NCBI GenBank assembly: GCA_020049515.1
Contig: JAIFKQ010000019.1
Span: 1 to 34,019 of the forward strand
Source: Paludibacter sp.
GTDB lineage: Bacteria > Bacteroidota > Bacteroidia > Bacteroidales > Paludibacteraceae
Length of the DNA: 34,019 nt
Reading direction: 5' to 3'
Under the pieces are notes generated by a model. That model saw only the letters and a list, made by a program, of their open reading frames with translations. It searched no databases and was not told the origin of the DNA. Shown piece after piece: positions 7,013-15,390 of the stretch (positions are counted from its first letter, which is position 1; each line of letters starts with the position of its first letter). A program made the position numbers and the translations under genes.

Positions 7013-8245
7013 ATGAAAACTTTTTTTAAAACATTATTCTTAATTATATTGCTAGCTGGTTGCAGCAATGTAAATGAACCTGCGCCAATTATAATAACTG
7101 AAGATGCCAAACCCCTCCTACTCCGCATCGGATTGGAAAAACGGGTGGCTCAGGATAATGCATTTGCTTTTGATTTGCTCAAAAAAACCATTGAAGATTC
7201 TAAGGAAACAAATGTTTTTGTATCACCGTTGAGTGTAAGCATTGCTTTGGGCATGGCCTGGAATGGTGCCAATGGACACACGAAAACCGAAATGGGAACT
7301 GCTCTCAAAATGAGTGGATTGACAGCTGCCGATATCAACGAGTACTACAAAGTGATGCAAACTAACTTACCCATCATTGACCCAACTACTAAACTAAACA
7401 TTGCCAATTCGCTTTGGTATCGGACTAATTTTCCTGTTAAAACGGACTTCTTAAAAGTGAATTACGATTATTTCAATGCTGAAGTTCGCGAGTTGGATTT
7501 TGCACAAGCTTGGGCAAAAGATACGATAAACAATTGGTGCTCAAGCAAAACCAACAAGCTTATTCCAACAATAATTGAAAAAATTTCGCAAGATGCGATG
7601 ATGTATTTGATCAATGCCGTATATTTTAAAGGAATTTGGAGAAATAAGTTTGATAAAAAGGCTACTACCGAAAGGGATTTTACCAATGAATTGGGCAATA
7701 CCGTAAAAGTAAACATGATGTATCAAAAAGATACTTTTGGCTATTATTCAGATGCAATAGCTCAATATTTAGATATGCCTTATGGAAATAAAGCATTCAG
7801 CATGACTGCTATCTTGCCTCAAAACAATAAAACTATTGCTGATGTTTTGAACAATCTGACACTTGAGAACTGGAACAATACTTTGAGTAATTTGATTGAA
7901 AGAGAAGTGATTTTGAGTTTGCCAAGATTTAAAGTCGAGAATAAGTTTACTCTTAATCAAGTACTTAAAAATATGGGAATGCCACTTGCATTTACTGAAT
8001 TTGCTGATTTTTCAAATATCTCGGATATAAATTTAATGATTTCGGAAGTATTACATAAAACCTACGTTACTGTAGATGAAGAAGGTACTGAAGCGGCTGC
8101 AGTAACTTCTATCGGATTTGAAACAACTTCAATGCCCGATTATCCAATTTTCACGGTAGATAAACCATTTATATTTGTTATCAGAGAAAAAAGTACAGGA
8201 GTTATACTCTTTATTGGAAAAATAGGAAATGTTGAAAAATACTAA
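7013..8245 (+). CDS. Serpin-family serine/cysteine protease inhibitor, lipid-anchored
   Basis: Serpins trap a target protease by letting it cleave their reactive loop. The chosen start at 7013 gives a lipoprotein signal (LLAGC, Cys17). The serpin fold follows: 'NVFVSPLSVSIALGMAWNGA', 'NAVYFKGIWRNKFDK', 'SLPRFKVENKFTL' and the hinge 'VDEEGTEAAAVTS' (hinge core GTEAAAVTS at about 358-366). The loop after the hinge is 'IGFETTSMPDYPIFTVDKPF'. The small-residue hinge is intact, so the protein should be inhibitory. Counting from the hinge puts P1 at Thr; counting back from the C-terminal PF motif puts it at Met. The target is therefore unclear. The mature length of about 394 residues is normal for the family. 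It may protect the cell surface from host or predator proteases. Confidence 0.95.
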   Translation: MKTFFKTLFLIILLAGCSNVNEPAPIIITEDAKPLLLRIGLEKRVAQDNAFAFDLLKKTIEDSKETNVFVSPLSVSIALGMAWNGANGHTKTEMGTALKMSGLTAADINEYYKVMQTNLPIIDPTTKLNIANSLWYRTNFPVKTDFLKVNYDYFNAEVRELDFAQAWAKDTINNWCSSKTNKLIPTIIEKISQDAMMYLINAVYFKGIWRNKFDKKATTERDFTNELGNTVKVNMMYQKDTFGYYSDAIAQYLDMPYGNKAFSMTAILPQNNKTIADVLNNLTLENWNNTLSNLIEREVILSLPRFKVENKFTLNQVLKNMGMPLAFTEFADFSNISDINLMISEVLHKTYVTVDEEGTEAAAVTSIGFETTSMPDYPIFTVDKPFIFVIREKSTGVILFIGKIGNVEKY

Positions 8246-8295
8246 CACATTTACTTTTCTAATAATTTACTATTTACCGCTAAATTAATATTATT

Positions 8296-9538
8296 ATGAA
8301 AAAGCTATTATTTTTAATCAACCTAGTGTTGATAACGCTCACAAGTTGCGAAGAGAGAGTAACAGAGACAGTTACCTATAAAATCAACGAACCTGTTTTT
8401 ATGTCGGTTGAAACATTTCGGAGTTCAGTAAAAGTAGTTCCCGAACCACAAACCATTGTAAACTATGGTAAAATGTGCTTTTATCAAGGTTATTTATATA
8501 TTTCTGAATCGGAAAAAGGAATACATATTATCGACAATCGTGATGCTACAAATCCTCAGAAAATTGGTTTTATTGAACTGCTCGGAAATGCCGATTTATC
8601 AATAAGAAACGGGCTACTTTATGCCGATTCATACATCGATTTGGTTTGGTTTGACATTAGCAATCCTGCTTTTCCGGCTTTGAAAGGCAGGTTGGAAAAT
8701 GTTTTCAACAATGCGTTGCCAAGAATGGAAAATTTTTATGGGTACGATTATCAAATGACAAATTCAGGACAAACAGATGGAATAGTTGTAGGATGGCAGG
8801 TGAAAGAAAGAACCGAGGACGTGACTCATTATACTGGTGGTGACTGGTGGGGTCGCCCAGAAATCATGATGGATGGTGCAATTACAAATACTGCCAAAGG
8901 TAGTAGTACAACAGGAGTTAGCGGCTCCATGTCACGATTTACCATTTACAACGATAATCTCTATGTGGTGATTAATAATGCTATGACCATTTTTGATTTA
9001 ACAAACGAACTACCAAAAAAAGCTGCCGAGAACATTTATCTTGGTTGGAATGTGGAGACTATTTTTAGCTACAAAGACAATATGTTTATGGGAACGCCCA
9101 CCGGATTGCTCATTTATTCAGTTGCTGACCCGCTGAAACCAGTTTATCAATCTTCAATTCAACACGTGTTTGGTTGCGACCCCGTCCGTTCATTCGGGGA
9201 ACACCTGCGGGCAAAATGCCAACGAGCTGATAATTATTGATGTGAGTAATGTAAAATCACCAAAACCAGTTGTGACTTACACCATGTCTAACCCCAAAGG
9301 ACTGGGCATTGATAATGGAAAACTGTTTTTGTGCGATGATGGATTGAAAATATACAATATAAATACGCCAGAAACATTGATGTCAAACAGAATAGTGCAT
9401 TTTTCGGGTATGGATGGTTATGATGTAATTCCATTTAGCAATACTTTGATGATGATTGCCAGCGATGGTTTGTACCAATATGATTATTCTAATGTAAATC
9501 AAATCAAGCAAATAAGTAAAATTCCAATTGGAAAATGA
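8296..9538 (+). pseudogene. LVIVD-repeat beta-propeller lipoprotein, frameshifted
   Basis: This lipoprotein has a lipobox at residues 14-18 (TLTSC) and repeats of the LVIVD type ('GIHIIDNRDATNPQKIGFI', 'DLVWFDISNPAFPALKG', 'LIYSVADPLKPVYQ', 'LIIIDVSNVKSPKPVVTY'). These form a surface beta-propeller of unknown ligand. The reading frame breaks between 9184 and 9196. Up to 'GCDPV' it is in the first frame. The rest, from 'SGNTCGQNANELIIIDV' to the stop at 9538, is in another frame. A conserved strand (V-V-x-G-x-Y-A-Y-V-T-L-R type), about 29 nt, is missing at the junction. Without the shift the gene would encode about 420 residues. It is the last gene of the operon, before the terminator at 9593. 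Decay or an assembly error are both possible. Confidence 0.82.
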
Positions 9539-9585
9539 AAGAAAGGAAGAAAGGAAGAATGGAGAAATTAAAGAATGAAAAAAAA
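9537..9585 (+). repeat. Low-complexity purine-rich tract
   Basis: A GAAAGGAA-type octad repeat runs through this stretch. It overlaps the LVIVD gene stop and precedes a terminator. No function is evident. Confidence 0.5.
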
Positions 9586-9592
9586 TGATTAT

Positions 9593-9632
9593 AAAAAAAA
9601 GAGATTGAAAATTAATTCAATCTCTTTTTTTT
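9593..9632. terminator. Bidirectional intrinsic terminator between the lipoprotein gene and fabI
   Basis: A 9-bp stem (GAGATTGAA at 9601-9609 with TTCAATCTC at 9616-9624, loop AATTAA) is flanked by eight A on the left and eight T on the right. It can stop transcription arriving from either side. Confidence 0.85.
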
Positions 9633-9640
9633 ATTGTGAA

Positions 9641-9672
9641 CTGACAACTATCAACTGACAACTATCAACTGA
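9641..9672. repeat. Heptad-period tandem repeat (CTGACAACTATCAA x 2.3)
   Basis: Two full 14-bp copies and part of a third lie next to the fabI stop. Each 14-mer is two related heptads (CTGACAA, CTATCAA). Similar heptad blocks occur in four other gaps of this window. Confidence 0.85.
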
Positions 9673-9676
9673 ATTT

Positions 9677-10534
9677 TTATCCATAAATAACATTTCCGTT
9701 TTCGTCTTTAAACTCGTCGAAGCTCTTATTGTATTGTTCCATAACACGGTAGCTCATGGCCATGCTTGAGAAACCACCATCGTGCATAAGGTTTTGCATG
9801 GTTACTTTGCGGGTTAAATCGCTGAACATAACTACGCAATAATCAGCACAGTCGGCTGCTGTAGCATTTCCAAGTGGCGACATACGTTCCGAATAATCAA
9901 GCAATCCATCCATATTTTTCACACCGCTACCAGCTGTAGTTGGGGTTGGCGATTGCGAAATGGTGTTGACACGCACATTGTGTTCGCGACCGTAAATATA
10001 TCCAAAGCTACGTGCAATTGATTCCAAAATTGATTTGGCATCTGCCATATCGTTGTAACCAAATACTGTACGTTGAGCGGCCATATAAGAAAGAGCTACC
10101 ACCGAACCGTAATCATTGATAGCATTCATTTTTTTAGCTACCTGTAACATTTTGTGAAATGAAACCGCAGAAATATCCAGCGTACTGGCCATCATATCGT
10201 AATCTAAATCGTCGTAAGTACGTTTTTTGCGTACGTTTGGCGACATACCTATTGAGTGCAAAACGAAGTCGATTTTACCGCCCAATGCTTCCATAGATTG
10301 TGCAAATACTTGCTCCAAATCTGACACGCTGGTTGCATCTGCCGGAATTAATTTTGCATTTAATTTTTTGGCCAAATCGTCCGTAGTTCCCATACGAACT
10401 GCCAAAGGAGTGTTTGACAAAGTGATAATTGCACCTTCTTCTACTACGCGTTCAGCCACTTTCCAAGCGATAGACATATCATTTAACGCTCCAAATATAA
10501 TACCTCGTTTTCCTTTTAATAAGTCGTTACCCAT
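9677..10534 (-). CDS. fabI: Enoyl-[acyl-carrier-protein] reductase (NADH)
   Basis: FabI catalyses the last step of the fatty-acid elongation cycle, reducing trans-2-enoyl-ACP with NAD(P)H in the cytoplasm. The 285-residue protein is a short-chain dehydrogenase with the FabI-type nucleotide motif 'KRGIIFGALNDMSIAW' (residues 9-24). It also has 'LHSIGMSP' (92-99) and the catalytic pattern Tyr150 (ALSYMAAQ), Tyr160-x6-Lys167 (GYNDMADAK). The substrate-loop segment 'SQSPTPTTAGSGV' follows. The length is slightly above the E. coli enzyme (262), which is usual for Bacteroidota. It is the likely target of triclosan-type inhibitors in relatives. It is monocistronic with a clear -7 box at 10610. No deviation is seen. 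Confidence 0.95.
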   Translation of the reverse strand: MGNDLLKGKRGIIFGALNDMSIAWKVAERVVEEGAIITLSNTPLAVRMGTTDDLAKKLNAKLIPADATSVSDLEQVFAQSMEALGGKIDFVLHSIGMSPNVRKKRTYDDLDYDMMASTLDISAVSFHKMLQVAKKMNAINDYGSVVALSYMAAQRTVFGYNDMADAKSILESIARSFGYIYGREHNVRVNTISQSPTPTTAGSGVKNMDGLLDYSERMSPLGNATAADCADYCVVMFSDLTRKVTMQNLMHDGGFSSMAMSYRVMEQYNKSFDEFKDENGNVIYG

Positions 10535-10609
10535 ATTTTATGTTTTTTGTTTTGATGTATGAAACGCTTTTCTAACAGAAAAGTTTGTTTTACAAAAATA
10601 ATTTCGGCA

Positions 10610-10617
10610 CAAAGATA
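10610..10617 (-). promoter_or_regulatory. Bacteroidota -7 box of fabI
   Basis: The minus strand reads TATCTTTG, a perfect TAnnTTTG, 75 bp before the fabI ATG. No TTG at the ideal 19-nt distance was found, so only the -7 is well supported. Confidence 0.55.
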
Positions 10618-10762
10618 AACAAATTGTGCAACAAAATAAAATAGATTGGATTTCGAATATTAATTATATTGGATAAAGTATTTATTGTCTGAACTTTACT
10701 TCGTATTATTTTTAGTTTGAAGCACTAAGTTTATCTAGAAATTCTGATGTTATTCCAAATAA

Positions 10763-11641
10763 TTAATCTTCCAGTTTTCCAAATTTGCCATTATTTAAAT
10801 CCTCATAAGCTTGCATAATTTCTTCTTTGGTATTCATCACAAATGGGCCATAAGGCACAATGGATTCATTGATAGGCTCTCCACTCAATATCAAAACGAT
10901 GGCATTTTCCATGGCCTTCATTTGTATTACAGCACCATCGTTTGCAAACAACACAAAATGGTCCTGTAGTACAACTTTATCATTCAGTTCTACACTTCCT
11001 TCAATCACCATAAATCCAGTATTGTAATTTTGTGGCAATGAAAATTCAATTTTCGCACCTTTATTGGCTCTCACATTATACATTTCGATAGGTGTAAAAG
11101 TGGAAGCAGCACCTTTTACTCCGTTAAAATTTCCGGCAATCACTTCCACTACACCCATATCATTGGGAATTATAAACTTACCAAATTGCTCACTTTCCAA
11201 ACCTTGATATTTGGGCGGACTCATTTTGAATTTTGCTGGGAGGTTAACCCATAATTGCACCATTTGAAATAATCCTCCTTTTTTACTCCATTCTTTTTCG
11301 TGGTATTCTTTGTGTAAAATGCCCGCTGCAGCAGTCATCCATTGCACATCCCCCTCTCCTATTACACCCGAATTTCCAGCACTATCATGATGCGCTACTT
11401 TGCCATGATAAGCAATAGTAACCGTCTCAAAACCACGATGTGGATGCACTCCTACGCCGCGAGGAGTATTGGTAGCGGGAAATTCTATTTTTGAATTGTA
11501 ATCCATCAAGAAAAATGGACTCATGCGTTGCATGCCAACCGTTCTACTACTTGGGAAAAAATTATGTACCCGAAATCCATCGCCTACCATGTGTGGGGCT
11601 GGTGGAGCTATTATTTGCTCAATACTTTTTTGTGTATTCAT
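10763..11641 (-). CDS. Pirin family protein
   Basis: Pirins are metal-binding bicupins. Some act as quercetin dioxygenases and others as redox-sensitive regulators. The 292-residue protein has the N-terminal cupin metal site His66, His68 (GVGVHPHRGFETVT), His110 and Glu112 (GILHKEYHE), the usual three-His/one-Glu set. A second cupin-like half follows (about 170-290) with the C-terminal motif 'GEPINESIVPYGPFVMNT'. It stands alone on the minus strand. Its upstream region holds two operator-like palindromes with 21-bp spacing, so it may be controlled by a dimeric regulator. The substrate is not known. Confidence 0.92.
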   Translation of the reverse strand: MNTQKSIEQIIAPPAPHMVGDGFRVHNFFPSSRTVGMQRMSPFFLMDYNSKIEFPATNTPRGVGVHPHRGFETVTIAYHGKVAHHDSAGNSGVIGEGDVQWMTAAAGILHKEYHEKEWSKKGGLFQMVQLWVNLPAKFKMSPPKYQGLESEQFGKFIIPNDMGVVEVIAGNFNGVKGAASTFTPIEMYNVRANKGAKIEFSLPQNYNTGFMVIEGSVELNDKVVLQDHFVLFANDGAVIQMKAMENAIVLILSGEPINESIVPYGPFVMNTKEEIMQAYEDLNNGKFGKLED

Positions 11642-11728
11642 TTTGATTTTGTTTTTTGAATAAACAAATGAATTGAAAATTGGTTCAGATTTGAATTATT
11701 GCTACATAAAAATGAGGTATTTAACCAG

Positions 11729-11769
11729 ATACATCATTTCTAATGTAATATACATCATTTCTAATGTAA
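11729..11769. promoter_or_regulatory. Two operator-like palindromes with 21-bp spacing
   Basis: The sequence TACATCATTTCTAATGTA occurs twice, identical, starting 21 bp apart. Each is an interrupted palindrome, TACAT-N8-ATGTA. Two helical turns between copies suggest cooperative binding of a dimeric repressor or activator. The pair lies 88-128 bp upstream of the pirin start. The binding protein is unknown. Confidence 0.55.
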
Positions 11770-11969
11770 AAGTATTCATTTAGATGAATATTTATTAATG
11801 AATCCTTGTGTTTTTGTACTTTGATGGCTTTAGATTTCTTGCCACAAAGCCATTAAGACTCATAGAAATACAAAGACTATCTACTATCAAAAGAACATTG
11901 GAATATGCATTTAGATTACAGTTAATTTGGCTTCTCAAATTCAATATCAACATTTAAAGATTTTTTTTG

Positions 11970-11977
11970 TACATTTG
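11970..11977 (+). promoter_or_regulatory. Bacteroidota -7 box of the DUF1015 gene
   Basis: TACATTTG is a perfect match to TAnnTTTG. It lies 35 bp before the ATG at 12012. It falls inside a longer upstream reading frame and so supports 12012 as the true start. Confidence 0.5.
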
Positions 11978-12011
11978 TGGCTCAAAAAATCAAAAACTAA
12001 AAACAATCAAA

Positions 12012-13259
12012 ATGGCTATTATTAAACCTTTTAAAGGTATCCGCCCACCACAAAACTTGGTAGAAAAAGTGGCTTCACGCCCTTACGATGTGTTAAACTC
12101 TGAAGAAGCACGCGAAGAAGCCGCTGGAAATCCACTTTCGTTGTATCATATTATCAAACCAGAAATTGATTTTGAACCTGGTACGGATGAACATTTAGAA
12201 AAAGTGTATGATAAAGCAGCCGAAAATTTTGCAAAGTTTCGCAATGAAGGATGGTTAGTGCAAGATGAAGTTGAAAAATACTACGTTTACGCACAAACCA
12301 TGAACGGAAAAACACAATATGGGTTGGTCGTTTGTGCTCATGTGGACGATTATATGAATGAAAACATCAAAAAACATGAACTTACACGCCGAGATAAAGA
12401 GGAAGACCGCATGAAACATGTACGTGTGAATAATGCCAATATCGAGCCCGTTTTTTTTGCATATCCACACCAAGACGAATTGGATACTATTGTAGCTGAA
12501 ACAATTAAGACTGATCCTATTTATGATTTTGTGGCTGAAGGCGATGGTTTTGGTCACCATTTTTGGGCTATTGAAGATTCAAAAATCAACACCCGCATAA
12601 CTGAATTATTTGCAGAAATTCCATCGCTATATATTGCCGATGGTCATCACCGAAGTGCAGCAGCCGCTTTGGTAGGCGTAGAAAAAAGGAATCAGAATCC
12701 TCAACATACAGGCGACGAAGAATACAATTATTTTATGGCCGTTTGTTTCCCCGACAATCAATTGAATATAATTGATTATAACCGATTGGTAAAAGATTTG
12801 AATAACTTAACGGATGAAGCATTTTTGGCAAAACTAGCATTAAATTTTGATGTAGAATTAAAAGGCTCCGAAATATACAAACCAAATAAATTGCACAATT
12901 TTGCGTTATATGTTTCTGGAAAGTGGTATTCGTTAACAGCCAAAGTTGGAACTTACAATGATAATGACCCAATTGGAGTACTGGATGTAACCATTTCGTC
13001 GAACTTAATTCTAGATGAAGTATTGGGAATAAAAGATTTACGAAGTGATAAGCGAATTGATTTCGTAGGTGGCATTCGCGGTCTTGGTGAATTGAAGCGC
13101 CGAGTGGATAGTGGTGAAATGCGGGTGGCGCTGGCACTTTATGCTGTTTCCATGAAACAATTGATCGACATTGCCGACAGCGGAAATATCATGCCACCAA
13201 AAACAACTTGGTTTGAACCAAAATTGCGTTCGGGGTTGGTAATTCATGAGTTGGTATAA
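12012..13259 (+). CDS. DUF1015 family protein with ParB-like DGHHR motif
   Basis: This is a conserved cytoplasmic protein of 415 residues from the Met at 12012. An upstream in-frame extension from 11967 covers the promoter and is unlikely to be translated. Motifs: 'PFKGIRPP' (6-13), 'ASRPYDVLN' (21-29), 'KKHELTRRDKEEDRMKH' (120-136), 'GHHFW' (181-185) and 'YIADGHHRSAAA' (207-218). DGHHR resembles the ParB/sulfiredoxin-type motif of the serine kinase SerK/SbnI group. DUF1015 genes often lie near serA/serC in Bacteroidota, but here they do not. A role in serine or phosphoserine metabolism is only an inference. No serine-pathway gene is seen nearby, except that the partial dehydrogenase at the right end belongs to the same large superfamily as SerA. 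Confidence 0.88.
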   Translation: MAIIKPFKGIRPPQNLVEKVASRPYDVLNSEEAREEAAGNPLSLYHIIKPEIDFEPGTDEHLEKVYDKAAENFAKFRNEGWLVQDEVEKYYVYAQTMNGKTQYGLVVCAHVDDYMNENIKKHELTRRDKEEDRMKHVRVNNANIEPVFFAYPHQDELDTIVAETIKTDPIYDFVAEGDGFGHHFWAIEDSKINTRITELFAEIPSLYIADGHHRSAAAALVGVEKRNQNPQHTGDEEYNYFMAVCFPDNQLNIIDYNRLVKDLNNLTDEAFLAKLALNFDVELKGSEIYKPNKLHNFALYVSGKWYSLTAKVGTYNDNDPIGVLDVTISSNLILDEVLGIKDLRSDKRIDFVGGIRGLGELKRRVDSGEMRVALALYAVSMKQLIDIADSGNIMPPKTTWFEPKLRSGLVIHELV

Positions 13260-13262
13260 AAT

Positions 13263-13297
13263 GGTCAAAAGTTGAAGGACTAACGACTAAAATCTTT
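13263..13297. repeat. Degenerate heptad repeat
   Basis: Five consecutive 7-mers (GGTCAAA, AGTTGAA, GGACTAA, CGACTAA, AATCTTT) lie just past the DUF1015 stop and share the GTC/GAC heptad pattern seen elsewhere. Confidence 0.5.
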
Positions 13298-13340
13298 GAT
13301 ATTATATATTGATTCAAAAACTTAACTTAGCAATTATTTA

Positions 13341-15326
13341 ATGCTACAAATAAAACCGTTTTTCTTTATCATTTTCTTGCTGGCTGCCATTTTACTTCAG
13401 AGTTGCAGCTTGAAATCGCGTATAAAAAAAGCCGATAAAAGGTTTGAAATTGGTGAATATTATGCTGCGGGCGACTTGTACAAAAAAATTGTCAGTCAGG
13501 TTCCCTCGAATCAAAAACTGCTTAGGGCACGCATTTTATTTCAGCAAGGTGAATCTAATCGACTAATAAACAACCCTCGTGCAGAGCAAGCCTACACCAA
13601 TGCCATACGATATAAATATCAGGATAGTATAGTATATTTACGATACGCACAGGTTTTGCAACGCAATGGAAAATATGCAGATGCAATAAAAAACTATACT
13701 ATTTATTTAAAAAAAGATAGCTCCAATACATTGGCAAAAAATGGAATAATATCTTGTAGTCAAATAGAAAAGTGGAAAAACGAACCCACTAATTATGTTG
13801 TAAAAAAGGTAGAATTATTCAATGTAAGAAACACAAACAATTTTGCCCCTGGTTTTTTAAGTCCAGAGGGAGATGCATTGATGTTTACAAGTACACGTGA
13901 GTTTAACAAAAAACTGGTTCAAAAAAGCAGCACCATCACGGGCCTACCAACCAATAATTTGTTTATGACAAAAAAAAATGCAGCTGGAAAATGGGAAAAA
14001 CCATTCATATTGGGTGCTGAAATAAACACCGTAAACGATGATGAAGGAGTTTGTTCTTTTAGTTTCGATGGGAAAATGATTTATTTTACACGTGCTAGCC
14101 AAGCAATTGCCTCAGATGTTGGAACAGAAATATTCTCCTCAAATAGAGCAGGTGGTGCTTGGAGTACTCCTCAAAAAATAAAGATTTTCAAAGACAGCAC
14201 TGTCTCTGTAGCGCACCCAAGCATATCGCCCGATGGAGAAACACTTTACTTTGTTTCGGACAGTAAAAATGGATTCGGCGGAAAAGATGTATATAAAGCT
14301 ACTATTGTAAACAACGAATGTAAATTTATCGAGAACCTGGGTGAGGACATTAACACTCCGGGGGATGAAATGTTCCCAACGGTGCGCTATGATGGTGTGC
14401 TCTATTTTTCATCAAACGGGCATATAGGATTTGGTGGACTAGATGTATTCAAAGCTACACAAAAAAAAGAAGGTGGCTGGACAGTGGAAAATATGGGTAC
14501 TCCAATCAATTCACAATCAGATGATTTTGGATTGGCATTTGAGGGAAAAGCGGACAAAGGATTTTTTTCGACCAATAGAACCGATTCAAAAGGCTACGAT
14601 GCTATATGGAGTTTTGAGTTACCAGAAATGGCCTATTTAGTAGAAGGCAAAGTGGTAGATGAAACAGGAAGCGCTATTCCTGATGCATCTGTTCGTATGG
14701 TTAGCAATACTGGAATAAACGCTCGTGTGCAAACAAAAAAGGATGGAACATACCGAATGAAGTTAGATAAAAACATGGATTGCTTGATGTTAGCTTCGGC
14801 CAGAGGCTATCTTAATCAAAAAAACAAGCTTAGCACACAAGGAATAACCAGCAGCAGAACGTACAGTATTGATTTTCAATTGTCGGCTATTTACAAACCC
14901 ATTCCAATGGATAATATTTTTTACGAATCGGGCAAATGGGAGTTAACATCTGCCTCTAATTTGCAAGGATTGATTAAATTACTTAGCGACAATCCGAATA
15001 TCACCATTGAAATTGCCTCTCATACCGATTTCGTGGGCAATAATGCAGCCAATAAAATACTATCAGAAAAACGCGCAAAATCGGTAGTTGACTATCTTAT
15101 TAGGGCTGGAATTGCTCCCGACCGACTTACTTCGGTTGGTTATGGCGAAGAAAAACCATATATTGTAGATGCTATTACTGCAAAAAAACACACATTCTTA
15201 AAAGAAAATGATTTACTTGACGAAAACACAATGTCTAAACTTACTGTTGAACAACAAGAATTGGTAAATCAAATAAATAGACGCACAGAATTTAGGGTAG
15301 TAAAAACGACCTATAAACTTTATTAA
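13341..15326 (+). CDS. porE: PorE-like lipoprotein: TPR, PD40 propeller, CarboxypepD-reg and OmpA domains
   Basis: PorE is a lipoprotein of the type IX secretion system that ties the trans-envelope machine to peptidoglycan. The 661-residue protein starts with a lipobox (LLQSC, Cys22). TPR-like helices follow at about 30-150 ('AAGDLYKKIVSQVP', 'YADAIKNYTIYLKKDS'), then a PD40 beta-propeller (about 165-425; 'FAPGFLSPEGDALMFTST', 'HPSISPDGETLYFVSD', 'MFPTVRYDGVLYFSSNGH'). A carboxypeptidase-regulatory-like beta-sandwich lies at about 431-510 and a C-terminal OmpA peptidoglycan-binding domain at about 519-661 ('IASHTDFVGNNAAN', 'LSEKRAKSVVDYLI'). This is the exact domain order of Porphyromonas PorE. 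OmpA/PD40 paralogues exist in Bacteroidota, so assignment to the secretion system is likely but not proven. Confidence 0.8.
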   Translation: MLQIKPFFFIIFLLAAILLQSCSLKSRIKKADKRFEIGEYYAAGDLYKKIVSQVPSNQKLLRARILFQQGESNRLINNPRAEQAYTNAIRYKYQDSIVYLRYAQVLQRNGKYADAIKNYTIYLKKDSSNTLAKNGIISCSQIEKWKNEPTNYVVKKVELFNVRNTNNFAPGFLSPEGDALMFTSTREFNKKLVQKSSTITGLPTNNLFMTKKNAAGKWEKPFILGAEINTVNDDEGVCSFSFDGKMIYFTRASQAIASDVGTEIFSSNRAGGAWSTPQKIKIFKDSTVSVAHPSISPDGETLYFVSDSKNGFGGKDVYKATIVNNECKFIENLGEDINTPGDEMFPTVRYDGVLYFSSNGHIGFGGLDVFKATQKKEGGWTVENMGTPINSQSDDFGLAFEGKADKGFFSTNRTDSKGYDAIWSFELPEMAYLVEGKVVDETGSAIPDASVRMVSNTGINARVQTKKDGTYRMKLDKNMDCLMLASARGYLNQKNKLSTQGITSSRTYSIDFQLSAIYKPIPMDNIFYESGKWELTSASNLQGLIKLLSDNPNITIEIASHTDFVGNNAANKILSEKRAKSVVDYLIRAGIAPDRLTSVGYGEEKPYIVDAITAKKHTFLKENDLLDENTMSKLTVEQQELVNQINRRTEFRVVKTTYKLY

Positions 15327-15331
15327 TTGAC

Positions 15332-15376
15332 GAATGTCACTAGTCAAAAAAAGTCAAATGACTTTCGTCTTTCGCT
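15332..15376. repeat. Degenerate heptad repeat between porE-like gene and thyA
   Basis: Heptads ending in GTC/GAC (GAATGTC, ACTAGTC, then a 10-mer, AAATGAC, TTTCGTC, TTTCGCT) fill the gap before thyA. The phase slips once. Confidence 0.45.
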
Positions 15377-15390
15377 TTAAGATATAAATA

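Larger units (their letters stand above)
11642..12011. other. Divergent intergenic region between pirin and DUF1015 genes
   Basis: This 370-bp AT-rich region holds the paired operator-like palindromes near the pirin end and a perfect TAnnTTTG box at 11970 near the DUF1015 gene. I saw no RNA gene or ORF of note in the rest. Confidence 0.5.

Noticed and set aside
9535-9588. 17-codon frame after the LVIVD gene (MKERKKGR...)
   Set aside because: Generated by a purine-rich tract; it has no independent start signal or conservation evidence.
11967-12011. N-terminal extension of DUF1015 (MYICGSKNQ...)
   Set aside because: It covers a perfect -7 box and the conserved family starts at Met 12012.
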